From Ridgeia piscesae (lineage: Eukaryota > Annelida > Polychaeta > Sabellida > Siboglinidae), in assembly GCA_025642075.2 (NCBI GenBank), contig JAODUO010000569.1, positions 435,001-499,000 of the forward strand: a stretch of 64,000 nucleotides of DNA, read 5' to 3'. This document shows, piece by piece, positions 1 to 50,519 of this stretch (positions within the stretch are counted from its first letter, which is position 1; each line of letters starts with the position of its first letter). The notes under the pieces are model-generated. The model searched no databases. It was not told the origin of the DNA and worked only from the letters and a program-made list of their open reading frames with translations. A program made the translations under genes and the position numbers.

Positions 1-247
1 GTAGCCCTGATGTACGATGCTGTAAGCCATAGGTTCTACATGGTGCCACGGGTCTTTTGTCTGTCGTCCAGGCTGCGTCCATCTGCCTTGTTTTGTTCGA
101 CCACAATTGAATGAAGAACGGCTAATGATAAAATGTATGCAAATGTTACTCCATGTGTTAACAAACCAACAAATTTTGTTAATTATGACGAAACTGTGTA
201 AAGCCAGTATATTGGTGACACTAATAGATATGCTGCGTTATACGCAG

Positions 248-15311
<15,064 letters not shown>

Positions 15312-15534
15312 TGCGGACTGATGACTACAATGTGACAATGCTCGTTAAGTGGTAGTTTGGGACTTTGGGTGCCGATTGTAAATAGGGTCGATTCTTGGAA
15401 TGCAGCTAAACTGCATACATACCAACTTTTCTGATATAGCAAGCTCTCAGTATAGCATAGCAAAATCAAACTGCCTGCAAATTACCAGTTTCTTTTGTTT
15501 GTGCAGAAACTGACCGACACTCGACGGAACGTTC

Positions 15535-15540
15535 ATTAAA
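15535..15540 (+). promoter_or_regulatory. Candidate poly(A) signal (ATTAAA) for fused MYG1
   Basis: ATTAAA lies 224 nt after the stop at 15311. A canonical AATAAA occurs only at 16306. Transcript ends are needed to choose. Confidence 0.3.
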
Positions 15541-16543
15541 ACAATCTCCCGCCAATTGGTCCTGGGTTGGATATGTCCCGCTATTTGTTGATACTAGCTT
15601 GGAAAGTCTGAAATAGCGAGATATTGTTTGTCAGAATGCCCACTAGGCTTGATGAATTTGTGATAATTCTAAGAGAACTCCATGTGATAATATACCTACT
15701 TATGCTTGTAGACTGTCCCATTAGCACATTACTTTGCTTCATACTGTTTTGCTGCGACTCTGGGATGCTCGAGTCTATGTCGGCAACGAATTGGAGCAAT
15801 GGCAGACAGACGCACGACCAATACCGCCGGTCTTCTGTCATCACATCAAATATGTTCGGGAGCATAGATTGGGTACACAGGGTGTATTTTATATTGTACT
15901 AATGTCTGCTACCCCATCTGCAAATGCAGGACCTGTCCAGGCACCTGTCAACTCGCACAAACGTAGGCGTTTGTTTTGTACTTGTTTCATTTAAAAACAT
16001 GTTATATGGCGACATCGTCACGTACCTTTAACACGTGTGGTAAATTTGGATCAACCAATCCTATTCTATTAGGGTCAAGATCGTATTAAACCGATTTATA
16101 TGTAATAGTATTTACATAATGTTCACGTGTCTTACGAGCGTTTATTATACAACATTTTGCACATTATTTTAATATTAAACACTACTATTAAAATCTGTAA
16201 CATCATTTGCTTGTCGTAATCGTTCGCATTGCAACTGTTTATGATTTCTTGTTACTACCTTGATTTCTAGTATAATTGCTGAAACAATTCGTTCCATTCA
16301 CCCGCAATAAATATCGCCAATACTTTTTATTCTAAACTAACAGTCGGCTATAAGTCGCATAATGCGGGGATAGAAACCTCTTACGTGTCAAATTCACCAT
16401 GTGTATAAAGTTTATTAGTCTGGAACAAAACATAAATATTTACGTCGTGTTTCACACAGAGAAATATTAATTAATAACATATTCACCAGGCAATCTAGAT
16501 ATTTTACCATGTGTTGTCACAAAACAAATTAACAACCAATCTG

Positions 16544-16549
16544 TTTATT
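16544..16549 (-). promoter_or_regulatory. Candidate poly(A) signal (AATAAA) for JMJD7
   Basis: TTTATT on + reads AATAAA on the JMJD7 strand, 385 nt beyond the stop codon at 16934-16936. Confidence 0.35.
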
Positions 16550-16659
16550 TCTTTATATGACCAGATGATGTCTATATATTCCACATCAAATTACTTGAAG
16601 GCGCCTTTAGTTGGTAGCACATCTTGCAGACAAGCGCGCACACCACATTGTATACCCAC

Positions 16660-16840
16660 GCACACACGCCACCATACAGACACCGCACAATACACTAAAC
16701 ATACACACAACACCACACACAAACAGTACACAACACCACACACACGCATTCACACAAACATAAACACACACACACACACACACCACACACACACACCACA
16801 CACACACACACACACACACGCACGCACGCACGCACACACG
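16660..16840. repeat. CA-rich microsatellite
   Basis: Imperfect CACA/CACG/ACCACA repeats in the expected 3' UTR of JMJD7 (antisense orientation). Confidence 0.85.
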
Positions 16841-16933
16841 ATGTACTTCACACATCCATTTGTTTAAGTTGAAGGTTAACACAGTAGTTTCAGGTGTTGA
16901 TACAGACGAATTGCACCAACGCAGCCAAATATG

Positions 16934-38971
<22,038 letters not shown>

Positions 38972-40801
38972 TTTCAGTTCTGTGCCGATAGCATGCAGTT
39001 GGCAAGATAGCAATTCGCACAGGTAATATAGACAGTGTCAGTGTGTGACAGTGTCACAGCATTCGCATAGGGCCAGGTGCAGGGTCAGGCTCCAATGCAT
39101 CGACGGATCTGGCAACAATGTTCAGCCTGTTCAACTTCAATCACTGTGGTCCGTATCTGGTAGAGCTATAGCCAGTCAACTCAACTCTCAAGAGTCAACT
39201 CAAAAGGCGTCAAGCTATGACATGACGGGTGACTAGGTGAAGATCTAGAACGAGAGTACTAACTGCGACTAAGCAAGTTTATAATTACACATAGTGTCTA
39301 TATCACACGTGTTGGTAAACATGAAACGTCCTATACAAACGGGGCATGTGCGTGCGACCTAGTTCACCGAGTACTGCTCATGCCACACGACAGACGCAAG
39401 TCGGTCTTGCTTCGTTTCATTGGTCAACTAGATGATAAAGCGCCAAGTTTGGAATCGTGAGTATTTACTTTACAGTGGCATGTTGTACTCTAATCACTTG
39501 TGCACCCGATCTACCAGCTGTATGGTTGTGTGCCAGATACTCCCCATCAGCACTCCCCGCAAATAAAACGGCTGCATGCAACAACAAATGAACGCTTATC
39601 TGGTATTATAGCGTGCGTTTATTGTGTGACTCTGTATTATCGCCCAGTGTTTCCCCGGCCACGGTGGTTATGAATCGTTTGGTACTGTATCCGATTGTTT
39701 GATATAGACTAAGAAAGGTGTCCGGGTGCAGTTATAGAATTGTGCGGTTGATTTAGTGAAAGTGTATTTGCACAAGTGCATGATGCTGCTGAACTATGCT
39801 ACGTGTCGTTGCCACTCTAACATTGACTCTGTCTCTGACTCAGTCACCAGTCTGGCCAGTGAGAGTGACGAGTATCAGTGACAGTGACAAAGAGTGTCAA
39901 TTTCATTATAAATGTTGTTTGTAATAAAACTGCCTACTAATGTAATGACGGGTCCGTGACATTTTGGTAAAGGAAACTTTGCTGGCAATGTTCAGCCAAC
40001 AGACATTTAGCCAGGTAACAATACAATTTGGTACTTTTAAGATGACATTTTTATAACTCGGATCACTATGGCTACAAAGGCTTGATTGGCTACTACAGGG
40101 TGGGTTGGATAACACACTGAACTTTTCTGCACCTCTGGATTACCAAGGTAGTTGGTCAGTTGGTTTACTAGTCTGCCCTTATCTTTACTAATGTACGGAT
40201 TAGTGGGTAGTTCTACCTGGGCTGCCAGTAAGTAAGTAAGCTTTATTTGGAATTGTATAGTCACATACAACATACACAATCATAAGAATCAACAAGTAAA
40301 CTGGTCACCGTCATCCTCAAAACAACTTTATTACTAACAAAGGAACTATATTGTAAACAACGATTTCACGTTTAGTTTGTTAATTCCATTTGTATTAATT
40401 AATAGAACTTATATGGCAACAAAAAAAAGAAATAATGCATGATAAATCTTCACATTAGTATTCTTGCAAAAAACTTTGTTATGTCAATTGTAAATATCAG
40501 ATAATAAATGTGGCAGATTCCTGTGGATATAAAGTTCTAAACATCAATTTACCAGGAGTACTTTTTTGTACATACATTGAGTATTTTTGTATTTAAGTTT
40601 TCTCCTCGTGCAATATTTTTTTGAAAGATGAAGATCAGGACATTTAATGCAATAAACACCACCTTTTATATTTCACATAAACAAAAATAAAACACTATGT
40701 TAAACATGTGTTTGACTCGGATACTGTTTATTAAAAATTAGATGAATTGCCACTACCCTCTTGGACACTATCTATCTTTAAAGAAATTAGATGATTTGCC
40801 A

Positions 40802-41093
40802 TAGCTTTATGTAGAGACCTGTCCACCCGTCATTTGGACGGGTAAAAACGAATATGGACGGGTAGAAATGTGGTGGATGGGTAAAAGAACTGAAGGAGCA
40901 AAAAAAACGTCTTCCAAAACCATAGATATTATTAGTTATGCCTTGAAAGTGAGTGAAAATGGTGTCACATGTGTGTTTGTAGTCCATTTCAGGCCATCAG
41001 ACACATTTAAAAGTTTGTAAACTGGCTTAACAGTTAACATCCATGTGTCCACCAAAACGTGTGTCTGGCAATAATTTAATCCTGCATAAAGCC
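40802..41093 (-). mobile_element. MITE-like element, copy 2, abutting the MYG1 start
   Basis: Inverted copy of the element at 35896-36157, with ends TAGCTTTATGTAG and CCTGCATAAAGCC. It ends 26 bp before the first ATG of MYG1 and 15 bp before a TATA-like site. It may contribute to the MYG1 promoter or 5' UTR (inference). Confidence 0.75.
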
Positions 41094-41107
41094 CTGTGAC
41101 TTGTCAC

Positions 41108-41114
41108 TATAAAA
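41108..41114 (+). promoter_or_regulatory. TATA-like box upstream of MYG1
   Basis: TATAAAA lies 38 nt before the second in-frame ATG (41152) and only 11 nt before the first (41119). If it is used, transcription would start near 41138 and translation at 41152. Confidence 0.3.
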
Positions 41115-41118
41115 AGAC

Positions 41119-44100
41119 ATGGTGTTCACAGTTGTAACAAGGCTACACAACATGGCTGGCGTACAAGATCTGTCCGTGACGAAACGACCACACCTGATGA
41201 AGAAGATTGGTGCTCACAACGGCATGTTCCACTGTGACGAGGCTCTCGCCTGCTTCATGCTCAAACAACTACCCGAGTACAAAGAGGCCGAAGTTATCAG
41301 GTTTGACAAGTCACATTACAATCAAGTTCACCAAGGATGGTTTTTGTTGCAGAGTTACTTTACATTATAGTATCACTGGGTGCATAATGGGTGGCCACAA
41401 CAGTTTGCAAAATTCCTCAAACCATGTCAGTATTACCGGTAATTAGTATTATCTCCATTACATGTGCGCATGGTTGTTTGGTTGTTGTTAAGAAAATAAA
41501 TCGCTAACCTACGCTTACACCATGTTAATGTTACTGGGGATAACAGAGCCAACCATTGTGGTGGTTAATGTTTTTGGCAACTACCTCACGATGGTTGACT
41601 CTGGCAGCCCTACTTACTGTGGTTTTGGTTCACTCAAGTTCTAAAGTCCCACTCCACTGGTGGGAGTCGGTGGTTTGGACCAAAATGAAATGCTGTATTT
41701 TTGGACTTTATAAAAATTTGTAGGTTTAAAGTAAATTGTTGATTTTATTTTGCGCAATATTTTTTTGATTTGTTGTTGCTTGCGTGGACAGTGTAATTTT
41801 GTCACAGTTATGTGTGATTTGCAGAACTAAACTAATTAGATTTTGGTGTTGCTCTGAGATCTGACAGCAGTGTAGAAATATGAACTTAGTAGGTTTATTG
41901 TGATTGTTGATAAGGACAAGAGAACCTGCTCTACTGAACACCTGTGATGTGGTTGTTGACGTCGGTGGCATATATGACCATGCTCGCAAGAGATATGATC
42001 ATCACCAAAGGTAATCTTGGTGGTCTTCCATTGTTCCAATAAGAAAGCATTTGTGGAGGTGATTTCTAGATAGACTGTGCTATGGAGGTAGTTTCACCAT
42101 ATCTGACATCACCTTCACTTGTATAATTACACTTGACAGTTTGCATGATTTCTGAAAATGGTTTCTGACCATGGGTTGCCACATGTTAAGCAACGATTTG
42201 TTTGTGTATAGAATGAGCAGCCTGGGAAGCATTCAGCCTAACTACAATTAATGCATGAAGCTATATGTACCCAAACATTGACCACTATGTAGCAATGTAC
42301 TAATTTATACAACTGAGTGAACTAAGATAACTTTGGAGCGACGAAACTGGAACAACATTTGAAAATGTAGTTACATGGTACTGGGCCCCGTGCTTGGCGA
42401 TTTACATTTGGAAATCCGAATGGTACCTGACTTTTATTTGTAATTTTAAAGATGATTACCTTTGTGGTTGTGAAAGATTGAAAAAAATATTGCCAGTTGA
42501 CAATATGAAATACTGTAAGGAATTTACTGTTTTGTAGGAATAAAAATGGTTTCATAACAGTATAAAAGTACCAGTCTGCAGCTAATCAGTACAGGTCTAA
42601 TGCATGCTTTTACTTCTATTTCACTACATTACACTTCTATTTCATCACATTACACCTCTATTTTATACATCTTGACTGCTTCAGAGAATTCTGTGAGACG
42701 ATGAACAGTCTGAATGCTGACTACCCGTGGACGACGAAGCTGAGCAGTGCGGGTCTCGTCTACTTCCATTATGGCCACCAGGTGCTTGCTGAGATCATGG
42801 GAACAACTCCATCAGACACGCTCACAAGACTCATCTTTATGAAGGTGTATGAGTTCTTTGTCGAGGCCATCGATGCCGTCGACAATGGTATCAGCCAGAC
42901 AGAAGAGAAACCAAAGTGAGTCTGAAAGTAGGCCATTGTTACAACAGATTTGTGGCGTATGTATGGCAAAATAATTTACTTGCATATGTGATCAGTGACT
43001 ACGTGTAGATAGCCAGATTGCTGCATTTGTAATAATGCATTGTGATTTTCCCCATACATCAGTGTTACGCAGACCGAAATGCGTATCTTGTTATGTATTC
43101 ATTTTATTGGCCTTATTTGTTTGCTTGGGTCTACAGAAAGTAATCTTTTGCATTGGATCAATCGACCAGCAAAGATAATTGACATGGGACTTGCGGCTTT
43201 TACTTATACAAAATACCATCGAAAACCACAGCCAATAGCAGCTGGATATAACTGCTGTCACAGGGTTGTCCATACATGCATTACCCAATATGCTGCCTAT
43301 CTCATGTCAGTATGCATTAGTACATATTACAGATGGTAGGTGGAGCCACCATGTCAGCTTATTCTCGTGATATAAGTCGATACATGTGAGAAACATGTAC
43401 TGGTAATACTTTACAGTTAACAACTTTTGGCAGATTTACAAACTTATGTGGTTTTGTAAATTAAACTAGTCATCATATCCTAATACATGTAGATGTGTCA
43501 AGTCTAATCTAACTCCAGGCGACCTTATTTGGTTTTAGTGGGAGTTTCTCCTCCCTGTTTTATACTTTTGATCTTCTTTATTTCGTTGTGATCAGTAATC
43601 ACGTTCAAATATGTTTTATGTTTTGATACAGAAATCACCTGGTTGTGTACTAATTAACTGTTATTCATTTGTATTTATGACTTTTGTTAGATTGTTGGAT
43701 GTAGTAAGTTTTATAACAATCATGTGATAACTAAGATACAGTATTCCTATTTTAGTCAGACCATTTCCAAGCGTGTATCTGCCAGTTACACTTGACTGTT
43801 AGTGTTTTACTGTGTTTGATAAAGTTTAAATAAAACCAGATCCAGATGAAAATGGCACTACACAAATGTTTTTTATTAAAAAAAAATCAGCTGATTGTTT
43901 CATGAAATGCAAGAATATACACAGCTGATCATTTAAGATAGTTGAGATAAAAAATGTATATGTTGTGATTGTCTGATTGACACTCTATGTAGATATGCTG
44001 TGACGACGTCCCTAAGTGCTAGAGTTGGCAATCTTAACCCTCGTTGGAACCAAACCGTCACTCAGGATGATGTACAGGTGGGTATTAGAGGCATAGGGTT

Positions 44101-47100
44101 AACTCTGGTCTCTATCTGTGTAAGAGGAACCACACATTAGTCACCAACAGTTGGCTGTCATTGATATATTTTATCATGATGGTAACGTAAAGATTTATTT
44201 CTGTCGTAATCGGACTAATTTAGCTACAGCACATAACAAGCGTTTTTGCATACTTTGTTATAGTTAAAAAAACAACTGATTTGTATTCTTGGAATACAAT
44301 GATATGAATCAATATGGTTCGTGTAGGGCATGACTTTTTTGTCAAGTTCAATGCACAAAACAGCAACTCATAGTGCACCATCCATAATGTTGGCAGAGTG
44401 GCACAAACAATTGGACATTACAGGCTTTTTAAAGCCAGCTGTTTCCAATTATTTATGCGATTCTGCCAGCCCCTGAGGACAGATTCAACAGGCTAAGTGT
44501 GACAAATGTAACGTTTTGTGTTTAGTGTGTTGCCTCATGATTTTAACAAGTTGTAAACTATGTTTTGTATATTTTTGCTGCAATCAGCTGCCATTCATTG
44601 ATGTGTGCAATCAAGGTTTTGTATAATTTCTGTGACTTTCATTATAATTGCATGCAAACACCTGATTACAAAATCAGATCTTAATCGCAGTATTTGAATG
44701 CTGCTGCTGCATGGCGGTGTAATAGAGGTTGAGAATTTATTCTTTTTCCGATGTCCATGATGTTGTACAAGTAGGATCGGTTCCACAAAGCAATGTCCTT
44801 GACTGGGTCAGAGTTCGTTGACAAGGTCAAGTACTACAGTGAAGCCTGGTGGCCAGCGAGGAAAATAGTAGAAGATGCTATAGCAAAACGCTTTGAGGTA
44901 AAGATCCTTTTGCCAAATATGACATGCACATTGATGAGTATTAGACCTTTGACCTCATTGCTCCCACATTTATGATTCTGTCCTGAACTTGGCCACAAGT
45001 TGTATTTGTTTGTAGTGATGTACTAATTTCCAATAGCTGTTTACAAAATGACTATATTATGTGTATTTGCCGTTATAACTAAAAATGAATATTTTATTTA
45101 CAAGAGCATTCTGTGGGTGGAATTACTAAATAACAAACACCGTCTTATGTTTATTAAACACAATTTTGTAGTTTTAAATATTCAGAATATTTATTTTAGT
45201 GTTAACAATTTAAACAAATTATGATAAACTGAAGAACATAGAGATTTGTAAAAAAATACCTCGCATTACTCTGAATATTCCACCTGTCAGTGATAATACA
45301 GTGTAGATGTTAACTACTGCCCCAAGTTGTGTATCAGGTTGACCCTAGTGGATAGGTGATGTTACTTCCCCATGTGTGTCAGGTTGACCCTATTGGATAG
45401 GTGATGTTACTTCCCCGTGTGTGTCAGGTTGACCCTATTGGAGAGGTGATGTTACTTCCCCATGTGTGTCAGGTTGACCCTAGTGGATAGGTGATGTTAC
45501 TTCCCCATGTGTGTCAGGTTGACCCTATTGGAGAGGTGATGTTACTTCCCCATGTGTGTCAGGTTGACCCTAGTGGATAGGTGATGTTACTTCCCCATGT
45601 GTATCAGGTTGACCTTAGTGGATAAGTGATGTTACTTCCCCATGTGTGTCAGGTTGACCCTATTGGAGAGGTGATGTTACTTCCCCATGTGTGTCAGGTT
45701 GACCCTATTGGATAGGTGATGTTACTTCCCCATGTGTGTCAGGTTGACCTATTGGAGAGGTGGTGTTACTTCCCCATGTGTTCAGGTTGACCCTAGTGGA
45801 TAGGTGATGTTACTTCCCCATGTGTATCAGGTTGACCTTAGTGGATAAGTGATTTTAAACTTCCCCATGTGTGTCAGGTTGACCCTATTGGAGAGGTGGT
45901 GTTACTTCCCCATGTGTGTCAGGTTGACCCTAGTGGATAGGTGATGTTACTTCCCCATGTGTGTCAGGTTGACCCTATTGGAGAGGTGATGTTACTTCCC
46001 CATGTGTGTCAGGTTGACCCTAGTGGATAGGTGATGTTACTTCCCCATGTGGCAGGTTGACCCTAGTGGAAGGTGATGTTACTTCCCCATGTGTGTCAGG
46101 TTGACCCTAGTGGATAGGTGATGTTACTTCCCCATGTGTGTCAGGTTGACCCTAGTGGATAGGTGATGTTACTTCCTCATGTGTCAGGTTGACCCTATTG
46201 GAGAGGTGATGTTACTTCCCCATGTGTATCAGGTTGACCCTAGTGGATAGGTGATGTTACTTCCCCATGTGTGTCAGGTTGACCCTATTGGAGAGGTGAT
46301 GTTACTTCCCCATGTGTGTCAGGTTGACTTTAGTGGAGAGGTGGTGTTACTTCCCCATGTGTATCAGGTTGACCCTAGTGGAGAGGTGATGTTAATTCCC
46401 CATGTGTGTCAGGTTGACCCTATTGGAGAGGTGATGTTAATTCCCCATGTGTGTCAGGTTGACCCTAGTGGAGAGGTGATGTTACTGCCCCGTGTTATGT
46501 TTCAGGTTGACCCTAGTGGAGAGGTGATGTTACTGCCCCGTGTTATGTTTCAGGTTGACCCTAGTGGAGAGGTGATGTTACTGCCCCGTAGCTGTCCGTG
46601 GAAGGACCATTTGTTCAGCGTTGAGGATGAACAGGAGATTCAGCCTACCATCAAGTTCGTCCTGTTCACTGACCAGAGTGGCAAGTGGCGCGTCCAGTGT
46701 GTACCTGTAGAACTGTTCTCATTTGACAACAGGTGTGTTTTGTTAAATTACATATTGCACTCTAGACAACAAGTTAATAACTCTTGTGTATAGTAGTTGA
46801 CATTTGGTGGTTTATTGAGGCATCTTTCAGTTGGTCTGTCTATTATAATAGTCATAATCTACCTTACTTTATGCATACATCCTTGGAAAATAAGGTTTTA
46901 AATGATGGCAGGGTTGTGTAACATTTTCAGATATAAAACCAACTTTACAGTGTAAACTGATTTGAAATCTAGATATTGCTTTGCAACCAGCATGTGGTGT
47001 GCTTTATTTTTTGTTTATAGTGTGCACTTTTTGACTTGATAACCTCCAGCTGCACCCCACTAATTGTACCCTCACTGAGGCACCCAAAACAGTTCAACTG

Positions 47101-48120
47101 CCCACTGAGCAAGACATTCCCAGTAAATGTGCAGCAAATTTGACAACCTGTATTTCAAGTCAAGATTTGAGGACCAAAATATGCATTTTATGAATAGGGA
47201 TTATCAGCAAGTAAAATCAGCTGTACTATGCTACTTTGACAACATGGTACTCTGTAGTGGGTTTTTATTCTGTAACTTTATCATCACTGGCGTCTGACTT
47301 CCGATCAAAACTAATCCCACCGTCATGGTCAGTTTTGTTGTCAAGTTTGCCAACATCGTCGTAGTTTTGAATGTAATCATCACCCTATATTGTTTCTTCA
47401 CTAAAGCTATAAAATAAGCAATCCAAAAGCATACAATAGCAAATCACTGGTCGAAATACTGCCTTCCGCCATTGTAGCCACTGCAGGTTTGGATAATCCA
47501 TCTTCAAAAACCGAGAAAATCAGTAAACTATTAGTGAACGATACTAAATTACAACTACAATTAAGTACATAATTAAATCAGCTTGGCCTACGTATACAAC
47601 AAGTGGATCCACCCAGTGGATAGTTATGAGTTAAAACGCTTTGAATGGCAAAGCTTGCCAAAATCTTAATAACGGCGTACCATACCGAAGTGTCAGAAGC
47701 GGTCATGCTGCTAAAGGGGCATCCTGTATGGAAAAGGTTAAGGCTCTGAATACATCCTCGAGGTTCCCAAAAGCAATCCAAATGCACCTTCAGTAAAACC
47801 ACCATCTGTACCCATATTGATGCACCCAAACTCATTTATACAAATAGAACCTGACTTGAGTGGACGGGCGTGACGGGTGTGTGTGGAGTGGGTGGCCACT
47901 GATAGACGTGTGCAGTGTGCCCACTCATCTACTGTGTTGCAGACTGTCACTGCTGGAGACGTGGCGGGGCGTTCGAGACGAGGAGCTCAGTAAGATGTCC
48001 GGCATCCCTGGCTGCATCTTCGTGCACGCGGGCGGCTTCATTGGCGGGTGTCACTCGTACGACGGGGTGCTTGAGATGGCTCGGCGGACGCTGCAGGCGA
48101 GGGCTACAACGGCCAACTAG
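41119..48120 (+). CDS. MYG1: MYG1 exonuclease (complete, single-unit copy)
   Basis: Seven exons: 41119-41300, 41915-42010, 42685-42915, 43993-44077, 44775-44897, 46554-46732, 47943-48120. All are GT-AG with matching phases, giving 357 aa from 41119 or 346 aa from the ATG at 41152; human MYG1 has 376. It is predicted to be a Mn-dependent 3'-5' exoribonuclease acting on RNA in nucleus and mitochondria. Visible motifs are GAHNGMFHCDEALA (about residues 31-44), VVDVGG (74-79), YDHHQ (88-92), TKLSSAGLVYFHYGH, NLNPRWN, WWPARKIV, VDPSGEV, CPWKDHL and the C-terminal SGIPGCIFVHAGGFIGG. The 41119 start adds a short basic, acid-free N-terminus that could be a mitochondrial signal. The exon 6 acceptor and first codons are amplified as a 28-copy minisatellite, so the exon 6 start is ambiguous (seven in-frame choices). 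Confidence 0.94.
42205..42345 (-). mobile_element. SINE fragment, copy 2 (degenerate)
   Basis: Central segment resembling the SINE at 37853: GCAATGTACTAATTTATACAA followed by CTGAGTGAACTAAG matches the CTCATTTATACAGCTGAGTG block. The tRNA-like head is not recognisable. It lies in MYG1 intron 2. Confidence 0.5.
45331..46574 (+). repeat. 45-bp minisatellite made of a 3' splice site plus exon 6 start, 28 copies
   Basis: Each unit contains CATGTGTGTCAG followed by GTTGACCCTAGTGGAGAGG and TGATGTTACTTCCC. The last copy is the true start of MYG1 exon 6 (residues VDPSGEVML, a conserved MYG1 segment). GTT starts occur at 45338, 45383, 45428, 45473, 45518, 45563, 45608, 45653, 45698, 45743 and so on to 46458, 46506 and 46554. 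Most units are 45 bp and the last two 48 bp, so frame is kept. Units with GGATAG carry an in-frame TAG; the last seven units (46278 onward) have GGAGAG and are open into the exon. Confidence 0.95.
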
Positions 48121-48423
48121 ACTCACGTTCGCTACTGATACCACCGATGTGTTCTCAGTCACTTGCCTGAGCTGGGCTGTCCGGCCCCGTTCTGTGTGTT
48201 ATGGTCATTCTGCATTTCGGACAGGACGTATATGTAGAATGCTGTTGAAATTGGTCAGCTGTGGTTTAGTTATCTGTTGACTCTACACTTCATTTAGCCC
48301 GTTGTCAACCAGGTTCATGGAAGTTCCGATGTACAATCTGTGAATTGTTTGCAGTTGCCAGATTATTTATGTGCATGGTTTTTGTTGAGATCATTCAAAG
48401 AATAGATTTTGTTCAATAGCCAT

Positions 48424-48429
48424 ATTAAA
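48424..48429 (+). promoter_or_regulatory. Candidate poly(A) signal (ATTAAA) for MYG1
   Basis: First signal-like hexamer, 304 nt after the stop. ATTAAA recurs at 48485 and AATAAA at 48947. Confidence 0.3.
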
Positions 48430-49289
48430 GTAGGATAAGCACTGAGACTATTGTTAAGACTTTTTCAGTTTTTCAAATGAATTCATTAAAAATATGTAAG
48501 ACTCTTGCAGAAGCAAGGCAGATCATAGTCCAAGCTTGAAAGGGCCACTGTTTGGGGAAATAAGTCTGAAAGAGATATGGGTAAACATTTTATTGCAAGG
48601 GCAGCTTTCTTTAATTTGCCTAGTTGAATTATTCTGTTGATAGCATGCTGCTGGTTTCTCAAGGTGTGCTTTCAAGTACACATGCAGACATGAAATGTTT
48701 GTTGTTGAAATTTGTGGTTCTTACTTTACATCGTGCAGAAAGCTATATAAATCAGCAAAAATGTATATCATATTGTAGCATTCCTACTGAGCATCGACAT
48801 CTACCTGGCAACAATTTCTACTGATATCTAGCATCAGCTGTCTGGCAGCATCTCCTGTCATATGTCAAGCTTCACTCGCCTTTTTCTGGATTCAGTCGTT
48901 TCATTGGAACAATGGTCTCCATCCTTCTAACAGGCAATGCATACAAAATAAAACACATGCATAATTATATTATAGTTTCTTTTTTCTATACACAAACGGT
49001 GTGTGACCCATTATCCAGAGGGTACCACTGTAGTATAATGTATGGTGTGAAGAGACGTTATGAGCACTGTGCCATAATTGGCAGCAATTGAAAATTGTGG
49101 TAACTGGATCAGGACGAGTTTAACGTTGATGTCCTTGCTTTGTGGCTCCAAGTATGGGTGTAAGTAAATACACCAATATCTCATAAAATGCAAATTTTTC
49201 ACTGTTATCCCTCTACTAAGATGAACAGATACAAGAACTGGAAGCAGAACTTAGGGAACCCCGGATGGGATCGAATCGGATCGGACGTA

Positions 49290-49560
49290 ATCGGGATCGG
49301 AGACATAAGAAGACGTTTCACCACATTACAAAGTGGACACCTACTATGCCATTCTAGGGCAAATACTGGCCAAGCAGGAGTAGGCTTTGTCATAAACAGG
49401 AAATGAAAATACCATATAGTGAGGGTAAACAGCATCAGCCCCAGAGTTACATAACTCGTTCTGTGTATAATAAAGTGCCACTTCCAGCAATGACAGGCGC
49501 AGAAACACGAGTACTTGGGCAAAGAACAAGCTAGCAGCCTTCAAAAACAAACATAAAAAG
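49290..49560 (+). mobile_element. RTE-like LINE endonuclease fragment (degenerate)
   Basis: A conceptual reading gives GHLLCHSRANTGQAGVGFVI, then after stops RVNSISPRVT and LVLCI. These resemble the apurinic-endonuclease region of RTE-type LINEs (short VGF.[IV]NRK and ISPRV blocks). It is broken by stops and is separated by about 1 kb from the matching RT fragment at 50520. Confidence 0.55.
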
Positions 49561-50519
49561 AAGTACGTTAAACATTAAATAATCGGGACAGAAAATTAAT
49601 AATATCTGGGTAAGAGAAAAGACAGGCAACAGACATGACTGAACAAACTCAGAAGACATAAATATATATATACAGGTGGAAAATGAAACTTTTTGGCTCA
49701 TTGAGAGTAATAAATTTATCTACACCGCCTTTTTGAGGTATTTATAAATTTTATTTTAAAGCACAAGAATTTTATTTATTAGAACCTGCCCAATCTGCAG
49801 ATAATCTGTTACATTTATCTTTGTGAAAAAAATTGAACTTTCTAATATCTACCGGGTAGCCTTCATGCTCCTTTACTAATGTAACTTAATGTCCTCTAGT
49901 CCTTCTATCTTCCTTAACTGAAACACATTTTTATATCAATATTTTCATAACTGTTCAAATGGTTAATATATAATACACATCTATGTAGGCTTAATATAGT
50001 AGAGACGGGCAAAGCGCACCCTATACGGCATAGAGCACCTAAATCGTAAGATATACGTTTTAGCTGTCCTATCTACCGATTTGTGGAAGCAATATGGTGG
50101 CAATGATTTCTGGAAACACAACTCGAAGTAAGTTACACAAATTAGCATTTTTCGTCCATATTATTGTAAAAAAAAGTGAACAGCTTTAGGCATACTCAGC
50201 GACTATATACACACGGTAAGTAGCCAATTATGCGAATTAGCCACATGAAAGTAGAGTATCGTAAACTAGTAAAGACGCAATGCGTTTTTGCCGGCGATAA
50301 TGCCAGTTAGGTAATTGTTTATTATGATACAATGATTTGGGGCAAAGCGCACCCCTCCTACGTGGGTCAAAGTGCACCTCGCGACTAATTGACTTCTAGA
50401 TATTGCTATTACCCTGATAATGTTAAATGCGGCAGTAAGATATACTGTTATTTATTGATCATTGCAGCATGGAAGAACACTATTATGTCCATTTAACTTT
50501 AGTGACCTGCGCAGTAAGA

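Larger units (their letters stand above)
15312..16933. other. Convergent intergenic interval between fused MYG1 and JMJD7
   Basis: The fused MYG1 gene (+) stops at 15311 and JMJD7 (-) stops at 16934, so the interval should hold both 3' UTRs. I see poly(A)-signal-like hexamers, an ATTAAA-type site and a CA-rich microsatellite, and no coding sequence that I can support. Confidence 0.6.
38972..41118. other. Divergent interval between JMJD7 and MYG1 start codons
   Basis: The two start codons are 2.1 kb apart on opposite strands, so both promoters should lie here. No long open frame has any homology. The interval contains a MITE copy (40802-41093), a TATA-like site (41108) and a short GTGTGACAGTGTCACAG inverted motif at about 39043. 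No other functional element can be supported. Confidence 0.6.

Noticed and set aside
50010..50400. Repeated GGGCAAAGCGCACC motif near 50008 and 50340
   Set aside because: Two or three short related motifs only; no transposon ends or coding region could be established.
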